DNA of 64,000 nucleotides. It comes from Poa pratensis. Lineage: Eukaryota; Streptophyta; Magnoliopsida; Poales; Poaceae. The DNA lies in contig CAMZMU010000052.1 in assembly GCA_947311845.1 (NCBI GenBank), forward strand, positions 137,965,733-138,029,732, given 5' to 3'. How positions within the stretch are numbered: position 1 is the first letter of the stretch; every line of letters starts with the position of its first letter. The position numbers were made by a program, and so were the translations under genes. The notes under the pieces were generated by a model. The model saw only the letters and a program-made list of their open reading frames with translations, searched no databases and was not told the origin of the DNA. Below, piece after piece: positions 1-11,193 of the stretch.

Positions 1-52
1 CTCAACCATTGGAATAACTGCCCTCGGCAAAAAAATCTCGGAGAAATATAAA

Positions 53-2253
53 ATGGAGGAGAAGCTACCTTACATGAGGTTATGGACCGCTGGAGAACAG
101 GCCCTTAATAACATATACGGTCACGGGTGGGATGATAGCTTTCACTTGTTGTACTCATACAAAGCTGAGGTGCAGAAGGCAAGTCCAGGTAGTGTGGTAG
201 AAATCGACCATGTGATTGTGCAGTACAAAGAGAAAGGAATACAAAAGGAGAGAAATTGCTTCAGGAGAGCTTTTGTCTCTTTCAAGGCTTGCTCTGAAGG
301 GTTTCTAAACGGTTGCAGGCATATTTGGCTGTGGATGCAACTGCTCTAACTGGAAGATGGAAAGGACAGTTAGTAGCTGCTTGTGCAGTTGATGGACACT
401 ACTGGCTTTTTCCAATTGTTTTTGGTGTGGTGGAGGTGGAGTCAGAGCTTAGTTGGAGGTGGTTTTTGGAAAATTTATGCAAGGTCATAGGGAACCTTGC
501 TGGATTGGCAATTCATACAGATGCTTGCAAGGGTTTGGAGAATGCGGTAGAAATTGTGTTTCCTGAAGCAGAGCATAGGGAATGTATGAGACGTCTTGCT
601 GGTAATTTCAAGAAGAAATTCAGGGGGAAAGTATTTGATGACAACCTTTGGCCTGCAGCGTACACATGCAACCAGAGGAAGTATAACCACCACTTGAGGG
701 CTATGTACGATGGAAATCCTGATGTGCAAGCATGCTTGGAACAACATCACAGAAAGGTGTGGACGAGAAGCTTCTTTAGACACATGTGCAAGGTGGACTA
801 TGTGACAAGTAACCTTGATGAAAGTTTCAACGTAATGATTAAGGGATTGAAAAGTCTAATGGTGTGGAAAATATTTGACAAGATAAGGCAGATGATAATG
901 CAGAAGATGGTATTGCGTCATAGAATTGGACTCTCATATGCTGGCCATCTCATCATTCCAAGTGTGATCAAGAATTTGCATTTGCGAGGAAGAAATATGC
1001 AGGGTGTTATGTCATGTATTAGATGAACTATTACTACGGCTGAGCTGACATATACCACCGAAGGAGGGAGTTGGAGGTATCCAATGGATTTGGCAGCGAG
1101 GACATGTAGTTGTAGGCGATGGGAGCTCAGTGGCAAGCCATGTATACATGCCCTGTTCTGCCTGAACGTCATCGGAGGCGAGCAGGGCAAAGTTGATCCG
1201 TATGTGTCTGAATATTTCTCTGTTGCCAAGTTTCGGGCAGCATATGCTGATAACGTGTCTGCTTTATTGGGAAAAGACCAATGGGAAGTGTATGATCCAG
1301 GATTTAAGCTATACCCTCTAATGCTAGACAGAGCACCTGGATGGCCAAGGGTAAACAGATTCAGAACAGCTATAGAGGGTGCAACCATAAAGATGCGTCC
1401 GTGCAAAAGATGTGGAATGGGGGGGCATATTCAAAGGAAATGCAACAATAGAGTCCCCAATCGATTTGGAGATGAAGCCGAAGATGAAAACGCAGTAGCC
1501 GCAGCAGAAGCAGACGCAACCGCAGTAGCCGCAACAGCAAAGATGGCAAAAGCCGCGGCAGGCGTGGTTTCAGCTAGGTATGTGTGTCTAGAATGGTTGA
1601 TGTATGCACTAGTAAACATATTTTTCATATTTGTTAATATTTGTTTCACTTGAATCTCGAATGCCAGCTCAAGGACAAGTAACAATGGTAAAACTAAAGC
1701 ATTTTGGCAACCAAGGGTTGATAAAAGGAAGAGATCTAGTGAATGGGTGTCGTCAACAGAAGCTATGGAAGGAGAAGCATCTGTTCAAGATACTGAAGAA
1801 GAAGCATTTGTATCGACAGCTTGTGGTGGATTGGAAGATGCTGAAAGAGAGCCATTTGTAGCTTCACCTCTGAGACCACCTGCTTTGGCTACTGGAAGTA
1901 ACCCAGTACCAGCACCAACAACGGTTTCACCAGCACCAACAACGGTTTCAGCAACACTAGCAGCAAAGAACAAACAAGCAAAGAACAAACAAGCAAAGAA
2001 GCACAAGAAGGGGGAGGTCGTGGCCCAAACTGGTCCAAATCCAGCAAAGAACACCCGGAGCAAGGTCGTGGCCCCATCTAGTCACACGAGGAATAAGAAA
2101 AAGGGTGAACATTTGAGGAAAGTTGTAATATTTGTTATGCTACTTCTGTCGAACACCTTAAGTGCGCGCTCCGGACACGGTCTGGACGTGCCATGGCGTG
2201 CTCCGGATGCGCCATGGCATGCTCTGGGCGCGCACTGGCGCACACTAGTGTAA
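53..2253 (+). pseudogene. MULE (MuDR-type) transposase, decayed, 5' end outside or at window edge
   Basis: Transposase of a Mutator-like DNA transposon, which would cut and paste the element in the nucleus. Three consecutive frames give one protein: an N-terminal piece (53-349), the catalytic core (313-1026) with the MULE DDE pattern (VDATALTGRWKGQL, then AIHTDACKGLENAV, then SNLDESFN), and a C-terminal part from 1084 with a SWIM zinc finger (CSCRRWELSGKPCIHA) and a CCHC knuckle (CKRCGMGGHIQRKC). Frames shift near 320-350 and an in-frame stop at 1024 separates core from SWIM domain, so it is inactive as written. A GT-AG intron is well supported at 1578-1667: the frame is kept across it, and the Ala/Thr/Lys-rich tail continues to 2253. 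The left terminal inverted repeat lies outside the window. The family call is confident; the exact end of the tail is not. Confidence 0.88.
1578..1667 (+). other. Intron in the MULE transposase tail
   Basis: Donor gtatgt follows GTTTCAGCTAG and acceptor TGCCAG precedes CTCAAGG. Joining them turns AG+C into Ser and leads straight into the reading frame that later contains the ORF starting at 1747. Unspliced, that frame stops at 1653 in AT-rich sequence typical of an intron. This is inferred from splice consensus and frame continuity. Confidence 0.6.
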
Positions 2254-2269
2254 ATTTTGGGCGCGAACT

Positions 2270-2757
2270 AAGCCTGGACCCTTCTTAGTCACTCCTAAAT
2301 GATACTTTGGTGAGGATTTTGAAATTATCATGTTGCAAGTCCAAAAACCCTTCTCTTCACCCTTGAGTTCATACGCCATAGTTTGAGATATCACAATAGA
2401 TACGTGAATTTTTCATCTGAATGTATATAGACCTTGTTTATCAACTTGAATCGTTAGTATATGACATAAGAAGACTATGTGCGCATGTTTTTCTTTTTTT
2501 TTGATTATTTTAATTTTGTATGCTCATTTCAAATACCGGTTAAACCTAACTTTGACCAACATTTAAACAAGTTTAAAACATGAAAATGAAAAAATAAGGC
2601 TTGATCCTTCTTAGTCACTCCAAAATGAAACTTTGGTGAGGTTTTTGAAATTTCCATGTTGCAACTCCAAAACCCCTTCTCTTCAAACCTTGAGTTCATA
2701 CGACATAGTTTGAGATATCACAATAGATACGTGAATTTTTTGTCTGAATGTATATAG
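2270..2757. repeat. Tandem array of ~326-bp units, left part
   Basis: Units begin AAGCCTGGACCCTTCTTAG at 2270 and AAGGCTTGATCCTTCTTAG at 2596. Each carries the same ordered blocks: 'cactcc.aaatga.acttt', 'gagatatcacaatagata', 'aacttgaatcgttagtatat', 'ctttgaccaacatttaaac'. The second unit is cut at 2757 by the Copia insertion and resumes at 14490. The array directly follows the MULE transposase and may be its subterminal region, but no inverted copy is visible. Confidence 0.85.
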
Positions 2758-2918
2758 TGAAAGGACATTCCCTAAACCCTTGTGTTTTGTGTGTTAGGCA
2801 ACAACACTAGCGATAATCTTATATGTAAACTAAGTGGTGCAAGTTTTAGGTGCTTAAAACGTCTTTGCATCAAATCCAAAAAGTGAGTTGAAAAGAGCAA
2901 AAGTAACCTGGAATTATT

Positions 2919-3284
2919 CGGATTATCCGGGTAATGTTGTTATGGATTATCCGAGCCTCAAGCAAAGCTCAGAATTTGGCTAAGGACTCGAAGCAAAAGT
3001 TCCCTGTAACCACTTGGATTATCCGAGTAACATGTTTCGGATTATCCGAGCCTCAAGCAAAGCTCATAATTTGGCTAAGGACTCGAAGCAAAAGTGCCCT
3101 GTAACCACTCGGATTATCCGAGTAATCTTGTCTCGGATTATCCGAGCTATCAGAGGAAGCCCAGATTTCTGCTAAGGTCTTTGAGGAAAAGTACCATGTG
3201 TTCATTCGGATTATCCGAGATAACCGTATCGGATTATCCGGTCATTCGGATTATCCGAGGATGACTTTGCTCGGAATATCCGAG
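2919..3284. repeat. Array of CTCGGATTATCCGAG-type palindromes in U3
   Basis: About ten copies of CGGATTATCCG, most extended to CTCGGATTATCCGAG, an odd-length dyad around the central T. They occur in pairs separated by 12-15 bp, and three tandem blocks of about 90 bp also repeat 'cctcaagcaaagctca'. The array ends 35 bp before the TATA box, where enhancer-type sites would be expected. A regulatory role is inference. Confidence 0.85.
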
Positions 3285-3318
3285 TCTTCTGCCTCCAACG
3301 GGAAGAAATGGTGAAACA

Positions 3319-3327
3319 CTATATATA
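3319..3327 (+). promoter_or_regulatory. TATA box of the 5' LTR
   Basis: CTATATATA followed by GGCC, in a CA-rich setting just downstream of the palindrome array. The identical motif is at 13722-13730 in the 3' LTR. This is the likely Pol II promoter for the genomic RNA. Confidence 0.7.
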
Positions 3328-4090
3328 GGCCTTCTCCTACCTTGGAAAGGGCACCTCGACCAGAAATATCATCCCCACCATTGTTGCAAGCTTAAACTTG
3401 GTAGATCTCTCTCCCTAGCCACTCAAACACCTTGTCCTTCTAGGACTTGGGAGAGTTGACCTAGATCTACCCTTCCACCAAAGCGATTTGATTTCCATAT
3501 CCATTCCTTAGAGGAACTTGTGCATCTTGGGTTCATTGGAACCCTAGACGGTCGTTGGTCGTTCTTGTGGCTTTGGGAGCCGCGGGGACTAGCCGGGAGC
3601 CTCCAATTCGGTTGTGGAGACGTGCCCCGGCCTTGTGATTCTTGCGGCTTTGGAAGCCGTGGGAATTGGTGAGAGCCTCCAATTCGGTTGTGGAGTGTGC
3701 CTCATCCTTGTAAAGGTTTGTTGCCGACCTCGAGGGCATCATATAGTGGAGGAGATACGGTGTGCCATATCACGGCTATTCGGGGATCACTTGTGACCCC
3801 GCACCGCTCCAACGAAGACGTAGCTTCCATTGGGAAGTGAACTTCGGGAATCATCTCCGTGTCACCGTGTGCTTATCCTTTTTATATATACCTTTACTTG
3901 TATTGCTAGCTTACCTTGTTTAGTATATCTTGTTAGCTAGCTTCTTGCTCATCATATAGGATTGTTCACCTAGTTGCATATCTAGAGAACTTATATTTGA
4001 GCAATTCCTTAACTTGTTGAAAAGAAAATTAAAATTGGTAGTTGCCTATTCACCCCCCCCCCTCTAGTCAACCTACTCGATCCTTTCAAT

Positions 4091-4102
4091 TGGTATCAGA
4101 GC
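4091..4102 (+). other. Primer binding site, initiator Met tRNA type
   Basis: TGGTATCAGAGC lies two bases after the LTR end. This is the standard complement of the 3' end of plant initiator tRNA-Met used by most Copia elements to prime minus-strand DNA. Confidence 0.93.
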
Positions 4103-4142
4103 AAGGTCTCTTTATTAAGGGCTTAATCGCCTAAAGAGGAGG

Positions 4143-6669
4143 ATGGCTAGTGCGGAGGAAGTACAACGTGCTAAAGATGAGGAGTTAAAACTTGCTAAGG
4201 AACAAGAAAAACGTGATAGAGAACAACTTGACAAAGAACTAATAGAAGCGGGAATAATCCCTCCCGAGGGTGATGCCCCAATCACCATGAAGTCCATGAT
4301 TGAACTTTTGGGTTCATGAAAGGCAAAATGGTGGATGAGGTGTATACTCGGGTATCTAATCAAAATGGCTCCTCATCAACCGCTAGCCCTATTAAGGGAG
4401 CTAGTGACAAGGATAAAAATGATAAACCTATGAGAAGCCTTCTCTTAACTTTGCTCCACCTAGCTCTTATCTCACTCAAGTTGCACCACTCAACCTCATA
4501 TAACCAACCTTGGTAGACCCCCTCCTAAGCTTGATAATACTCGTTATTTCACTTGGAAGAAATCTATGGAGTCTTATTTTCGCAGCTCATCGGTGCATCT
4601 TTGGAGGGTGGTTCTACATGGTTTCAACCCGTTGATCCCAACAACTTGACCAAGCAAGAAGAGATTGATGAGCAACTTGATGCAAATGCCAAGTACATTC
4701 TTGAGAGTGCTATGACCGCAAATGATGAAGATCATGTGCGGAATCTCAAAACTTGCAATGAGGCTTGGCTATCTTGAAACGTGTATGAAGGAAATGAGGG
4801 CATTCAACGCTCCAATGCGGCCGTCCTTCAACATCAAGTTGACAACTTCATCATGCTAGACGAAGAGACTCCGACCGAACTTTACCGAAGACTCTACAAG
4901 CTTGTGGTGACATGTAGGGAAAATGGAAAGAAGGATATGGATGATGAATGGGTCAAGGCCAAGTTCCTTCAAGCAATTATGCCATATAGTGAAACTATGG
5001 TGATGAACCTCATGCAAGAGCGGATTACACAACAATGACTCCCAATGACATGTTGGCTCAATTTGTCACTATGATACATTGAAGTCCACATCCAAGTCTT
5101 TCAACCAAGTCCGTGGCCCAAAGACTCTTGCTTTGAAGGCCGTGTGGTAGACCATCCAAGATATGAAGAAAGCCCGGTCTATGAAGGTGAAGAAGACTTG
5201 GAGGGTGAGCTCAATGAAGTTCTTGCACTTGCCGCCACCCGGTTTTGGAACAAGAAGAACAAGAGCAACCCCTCCACCAATAAAAAGAATGTGCTTCAAT
5301 TGTGGAAAGGACACTCATCTTGTGAAGGATTGCCCCTATGAAAGAAGAGAGGATAATGGTGGTCAACTCATTCTAAAGAAGAACAAGTACCACCCCAAGC
5401 CTACCTACATGAAGAGATCACCTCAAAAGGCTCTTGTGGCATCCCATCAAGAGGAATACGAGTCCGGAGGTGAGGAGGATAAAGAACCAAGTGAAGAAGT
5501 AGGAATGGCGGCTCTTGCAATGGGCACCCTTCCTCCATCATTGGCCAACCTCTTCTCATCTCCAAACGACGACAAGATCTCCAAGCCTATGTGCCTCATG
5601 GCCAAGGAAACAAAGGTGAATTCCCCACCAAAAATTACTATCTCCTCTAACCCATCACTATTGGATTGTGTTGAGGATGTAGGGAAAATTGAAGAAGAGG
5701 ATAAAATTTCTATCTTCATTAGCAAGCTCCAAGGTCCAACCAAGAAAATGGTTGAGGCCCTCATGTATCAATATGGAGAAGCCAAGCATCTTCTTAATGA
5801 GAAGGATGTTAGGATTTGTGAGCTCGAAGGGCATGCATGTGATCATGCCGACAAAATTGGTGAGCTAGAAGATCAACTTGTTGAGGAACAATTGCTCCGT
5901 GAGCAACTTGAGGAGACACATGCCATGGATCTTTCCAAGGCAAAAGAAACTCGTGAAACCTCTATTCAAATTGCTATTGATCTAAAAAGTAAAAATGAGG
6001 AACTTGTAGAGAGTCATAACAACTCTTTGAGGGTTTTGAGCAACTTAGGGAAACCCACAAGGTGACCTCAAGTGAGCTCACTACACTCAAGGAGTCATAT
6101 GCCAAACTACAAGCTCAATTTATCTATGCTAGCTTCACCACTTCTCATAATGATAAAGATGCAAATGCTTGTTCCACTAACCCTTTATGTGTCAAGGCAT
6201 CTCTTATTGAGGAAAACACTAGGTTGAAGGCCCAACTTGAGAAGGGCCTAGCCACTTGTATCCAAGGGGAAAAGAACCTCAATGATCTTTTGAGCAATCA
6301 AAAGGGAGTGGTTGGCAAAGAAGGAATTGGGTTCACACCCAACTCTAAGAAGGTCAACAACAAGAAGAAGAAGAAGCGACTCCCCCTTCCAAAGATATTG
6401 TTTTTGTGAAGGAGGGGGAGTTAGCCAAAGCAAATGACAACTCTATTGGGAGTGGTAATGTCACTAGGGGCAATGCCACTCACAATAACTTTGCGGGAAA
6501 ATACAACCCCTCATATGTTCTTTTGAAATCTACAAATGGTTGTGTTTTTGCTAAATATGTTGGCTCTTCATATGGAGATGATTATCACTATGCTATTTGG
6601 GTTCCAAAGACCCTTGTGACTAACAAAAGAGGACCCATTCCAAAATGGGTACCTAAATCAAAGACTTGA
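4143..6669 (+). pseudogene. Copia gag, broken
   Basis: Nucleocapsid/capsid protein that would package element RNA. It starts at the ATG at 4143 (ATGGCTAGTGCGGAGG), 54 bp after the LTR end, with a charged Glu/Lys-rich N-terminus that stops at 4316. Capsid-like segments follow in different frames at 4553-4777 and 4781-5038. A zinc knuckle, CFNCGKDTHLVKDC (CX2CX4HX4C), is encoded near 5306-5350. From there one frame (5163-6065) runs through a long Glu/Leu/Lys-rich stretch predicted to be coiled coil, then continues in shifted frames at 6062-6409 and 6406-6669. At least five frameshifts or stops make it non-functional. The long coiled-coil extension after the zinc knuckle fits the SIRE lineage. 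Confidence 0.88.
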
Positions 6670-6694
6670 TTATTGTAGGGTTTCTCTTCCGGTG

Positions 6695-8149
6695 GATCTT
6701 CATGGCTCATTGATAGTGGATGCTCATCCCATATGACCGGAAGCAAAGAACTAGTAAAGGACTTATTGAAACAACTACTCTCATTCTCTCATGTCACCGT
6801 TGGCAACAATGCAAGACTCAAGGTAGTGGGAGTTGGTAAGTGGTGATCACTCCGGAGTTATCCATTGAGAAGGTCCTCTTGTCGAATCTCTTTCATACAA
6901 TTTACTTTCCGTTGGTCAATTATGCAATGCCGGTTACACCGTTATTTTTAATAAATACCACGTGACCATCCTTTTCACTCAAACACTCAATGTCGCCTTT
7001 GTTGGATTTCGTGAAAACGGTTTGTATGTGGTTGATTTCTCAAAAGAGACCACTCAAATCGCTACATGTTTAATGGCTAAAGGCGACAAGGGGTGGCTTT
7101 GGCATCGCCGACTTGGCCATGTCGGTATGAGAAATTTACAAACTCTTGTAAAGGGTGGACACGTGGTAGGACTAACCGATGTTAATTTTTCCAAAGATCG
7201 TCCTTGTAGTGCTTGCATAGCCGGAAAGATGCATGAGAAGAATCACCCCAAGACGACCATTATCTCCACTAAGAGGCCTTTGGAGCTCCTTCATATGGAT
7301 CTTTTTGGGCCTCCCACATATGATAGTCTTGGTGGCAAGAAATATTGTTTGGTGATTGTGGATGATTATTCAAGATATTGTTGGACTTTCTACATCAAGA
7401 AGAAGAGTGAAACTCAAAAGATATTCATTGACTTTGCAACCCTAGTTCAACGCCAATATGACTCCAAGATTTTGGCAATTAGAAGTGACAATGGTACGGA
7501 GTTCAAGAATTACACTATGGATGATTTCCTAAGTGGGGAGGGCATTCAACACCAATATTCCGCTGCATATACTCCCCAACAAAATGGTGTTGCCGAAAGG
7601 AAGAACCGCACTCTTATTGATATGGCAAGAACTATGATGGCCGAATTTAATTCCCCATACAACTTTTGGGCCGAAGCCATCAACACCGCTTGTCATTACT
7701 CAAACCGGCTCTTCTTCCGTCCTCTCAAGAACATGACACCATATGAACTCCTCACCGGTAAAAAGCCAAATGTATCTTACTTTCGAGTCTTTGGATGCAA
7801 ATGCCATGTTTACATTAAAGGTTGCAAAATTGCTAAATTTGAATCTAGATCTTTTGATGGTATATTTGTTGGATATGCCGCAAAGTCTCATGCTTATAGG
7901 GTCTACAACATATCCACCGGGTGTGTTGAAGAATCTATGAACGTGGAGTTTGTCGAGGATAATGGCTCCCAAGCGGAGCATATTGATCATGATGATGTAG
8001 GTGATGTTGCTCCATCTCAAGCCATAAGAACTATGGGGATTGGAGAACTAATTCCTATTGAAGGACCATTGATGATACTCAAGAAGAAGGAACAAGTTCT
8101 ACCCAAGTTGAGCCATCTACCTCAACAAGTGATCAACAACTATCAATGA
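6695..8149 (+). pseudogene. Copia protease and integrase, broken
   Basis: Aspartic protease remnant at about 6695-6845: SSWLIDSGCSSHMTG with the catalytic DSG at 6712-6720. Frameshifts follow, then one long frame from 6962. That frame has a GAG-pre-integrase HHCC zinc finger (WHRRLGH ... CSACIAGK) and an integrase catalytic core: first Asp in LLHMDLFGP, second in IRSDNGTEFKN, Glu in TPQQNGVAERKNRTL. The DDE triad is intact on paper. The C-terminal part (FRVFGCKCHVY, then an acidic linker) runs to a stop at 8149. Between 8150 and 8490 the linker to reverse transcriptase is shifted and degenerate. Integrase would insert the cDNA copy into chromosomes. Confidence 0.93.
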
Positions 8150-8493
8150 TCAAGAACAAGAACATGTAGATCAAGAAAATGGTCAAGACCCACCCAACTC
8201 TAGTGGTGAACAAGAACATAATGAACCCACAACCCAAGAACTCCACTTCGGGTTGACCATGAGCAAGATGAAGGCAATGATGAAGATATTTGTGTTGGTG
8301 AAACAATTGGTCAAGCCATGGAACGCCGGGTCATCCGGCGTGCATCAAATTGGATTATCAACAACACTTCAAAGAAAATATCCTTGGAGTATCCGTAGAG
8401 GTGTGCCACACGCAATCAATTAGCTAACTTTTGTGGTCATGTCTCTTGCTTGTCTAGCTTAGAACCTCTCAAGGTATATGATGCCTTGAAGAC

Positions 8494-9996
8494 ATGGATT
8501 GGGTTGCGGCTATGCATGAAGAGTTGAACAACTTCGAGCGCAACAAAGTATGGTCATTAGTGGAAAGACCCAATGACTCCTCCCATAATGTCATTGGAAC
8601 CAAGTGGATATTCAAGAACAAGCAAGACTCAAATGGTCAAGTCATCCGCAACAAAGCAAGATTGGTTGCACAAGGTACACCCAAATCGAAGGAGTCGACT
8701 ACGGTGAAACCTATGCCCCCGTTGCTAGACTTGAATCCATTCGCTTACTTATTGCCTATGCATCTACTCATAAAATTACTTTATATCAAATGGATGTTAA
8801 AAGTGCTTTTCTAAATGGTCCACTAAATGAACAAGTATATGTGAAACAACCCGGGTTTTGAAGACCCAATTTCCTAACCATGTCTACTTACTACATAAGG
8901 CTCTTTATGGGCTCAAGCAAGCTCCACGTGCTTGGTATGATCATCTCAAGGAGTTCTTAGTAGACCGTGGCTTTGCAATTGGGGTAATAGATCCCACCCT
9001 TTTCACTAAAAGAATAAATGGAGAATTTTTCGTATGCCAAATATATGTTGATGATATTATCTTTGGTTCCACTAACCATGAATTTAGTGATCAATTCTCC
9101 AAGCTAATGACCAAGGAATTTGAGATGTCCATGATGGGGAAATTGAATTATTTTCTTGGCTTTGAAATCCATCAATTCGAGAAGGAACATTCTTATGTCA
9201 AGCCAAGTATATTAAGGACATGCTCAAGAAATTTGATATGAACAATGCCAAGCCATATAAGTTTCCCATGGACTCCAAGGCGGATCTTCACTTAGATCCG
9301 GATGGTAAGGAAGTTGATCAAAAGCTTTATCGTTCTATGATTGGATCTTTGCTTTACCTTTGTGCATCTAGACCGGATATTATGTTTAGTGTGGGTATGT
9401 GTGCAAGATTCCAATCAAGTCCTAGGGAAAGTCATGAAACCGCGGTCAAAAGGATTCTAAGATATTTGTTGGATACTCCCAACTATGGTCTTTGGTATCC
9501 CCATGGTACAAGCTTTGATCTTGTTGGTTATTCGGATGCGGATTGGGCGGGTTGCAAAATGGATAGAAAATCAACTTCGGGTACATGCCAATTCCTTGGT
9601 AGGTCCCTTGTGAGTTGGTCTTCCAAGAAGCAAAATTGTGTGGCCTCGTCATCCACCGAAGCCGAATACATCGCCGCCGGTAGTTGTTGTGCACAATTAT
9701 TATGGATGAGGCAAACTTTAAAGGATTATGGTGTCATTTGTGACAAAGTGCCTCTTTTATGTGACAATGAAAGTGCTATTAAAATTGCACACAACCCGGT
9801 TCTTCATGGCAAGACCAAGCACATTGAGATTCGGTATCATTTTATTCGAGACCATGTTGAGAAGGGTGATATTGCAATCAAGTATGTCAACACCAAGCAT
9901 CAACTCGCCGATATGTTCACGAAGCCTCTTGGTGAAGCAAGATTCAAGGAGTTGAGAGGAGAACTAAATGTGGTGGACATATCCAATTGGATTTAG
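8494..9996 (+). pseudogene. Copia reverse transcriptase and RNase H, broken
   Basis: Copia RT (RVT_2 type) starts near 8494 with MDWVAAMHEELNNFERN and VIGTKWIFKNKQD. It shifts frame near 8690, continues with VDYGETYAPVARLESIR, shifts again near 8858, and contains the catalytic YVDD at about 9046-9057 (ICQIYVDDIIFGST context). Another shift near 9220 leads into RNase H: GYSDADWAGCKMDRKSTSG, SSTEAEYIAA, CDNESAI and the C-terminal KHQLADMFTKPL. The stop is at 9996. At least three one-base frame breaks separate otherwise conserved blocks, so the enzyme is inactive as sequenced. Confidence 0.95.
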
Positions 9997-11193
9997 TGGA
10001 TTTCTTGCATACCTACCCATATTAGACGATACTTATTTGGTTTAGATGTAGGCATGGACATAGGGGGAGTGCGGTCCTAATACATTGGACTATCCCTCCC
10101 CCCATTATGCCGATAGTAAAAACTCATTTTGTCTCTATATTTTCATTTTGATGAATTTGAGCTTAATTGACGAGTAGTGGTGGTGAACCCAAGATACATC
10201 TTCGCGGTGTCACACCACATACACTCTTACATGGTGGCCTTGGCCACCGACATCTTCTTTGTGAAGAATTGATCTTTTTGGAGATTTATGGCCCCTTTTG
10301 CATATTCATTGGTTTTATGGAAAACACGCTCAACTTGGTCTTCCTTTTTGCTCGATTCTTGCAAGTTTGAGCATGAAGTACCAATATCAGTTTGACAATC
10401 CTATCCCAAGCTTATCTCACCTAAAAACTTTCTATCTAATGCACACAAGTCTTGTTTCAAATATCTGGGGAGAAAGGGTTCTGCAGGGCAAATCTCCTGC
10501 AACTGCCCGGAATATCCGATCCTGACGGACCGGATTATCCGACCCGTCGGATAATCCGACTCTGCCAGGACCAGAATATCCGATTGTGTGGTCAACCATT
10601 TTTAAAACACGAAAGGTCGGGGTGAAGGGTCAACGACCTATTCAATCACCCCCGACCTCTCTCCCTTCTCTTGCGCCGCCACCTGCCGCCCCACGCCGCC
10701 CCCGCAACTCCGGCCGTTCCCAACTCCGGCATTTGGCCGGATTTGGTGCTCCTCCTCCCCGGGAACCTCTCCCTCCAAGCATTTTCCTCAATGGAAGAGG
10801 GTATCTTCTTATTTCTCAAACCCTAGGTGTTCTTCATCTAGTTCTTATAAAAGAAGTTATTGTTGCTATTTCCGTCGAGGGTAGTGGTTCCCATTGATGC
10901 ATTGCACACTAGGCTTGCATTCCTTTTAGTCGATCTACTGCTAGGCCTTGATTTTGAATCAACTTGCTGCTGCATCGCCATGTCGGATATTCCGAGTCAA
11001 CATGCACCGGATATTCCGACCCGTCGGAATATCCGATCCAAGATGAATCGGATTATCCGAGTAACTTCAGCAATTTTGATTTGTCCCGGTCTGAGTAGTT
11101 TCAACTCAGGGATGCTATCCTATTGTACCTTGTATCATTCCTTGCTTTGAGACTTGTGTGTACTTATCTATGCTGCCTATCTATTGCATTATC
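9997..11193 (+). other. Copia pol-to-ORF3 spacer with further palindromes
   Basis: No convincing coding sequence. A purine-rich GGGGGAG sits at 10063-10069. GGATTATCCG, CGGATAATCCG and GGATATTCCG motifs like those of the LTR recur at about 10507-10582 and 10981-11060. A Pro/Arg-rich stretch (about 10586-10900) and splice-like sequences suggest a leader or intron for a subgenomic RNA of the downstream ORF. That role is inference. Confidence 0.5.

Larger units (their letters stand above)
2758..4088 (+). repeat. 5' LTR of the Copia element
   Basis: 1331 bp, TG...CA ends. It repeats at 13162-14489 with a few substitutions and small indels (for example a longer C-run near 4060). U3 carries the palindrome array (2919-3284) and a TATA box, CTATATATA, at 3319-3327, so transcription probably starts near 3350. 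The short ORFs inside it are not genes. Confidence 0.97.

Noticed and set aside
2919..3284. CRISPR-like regular repeats
   Set aside because: Repeats are palindromic sites within an LTR of a plant retrotransposon, with short, similar spacers and no cas genes.
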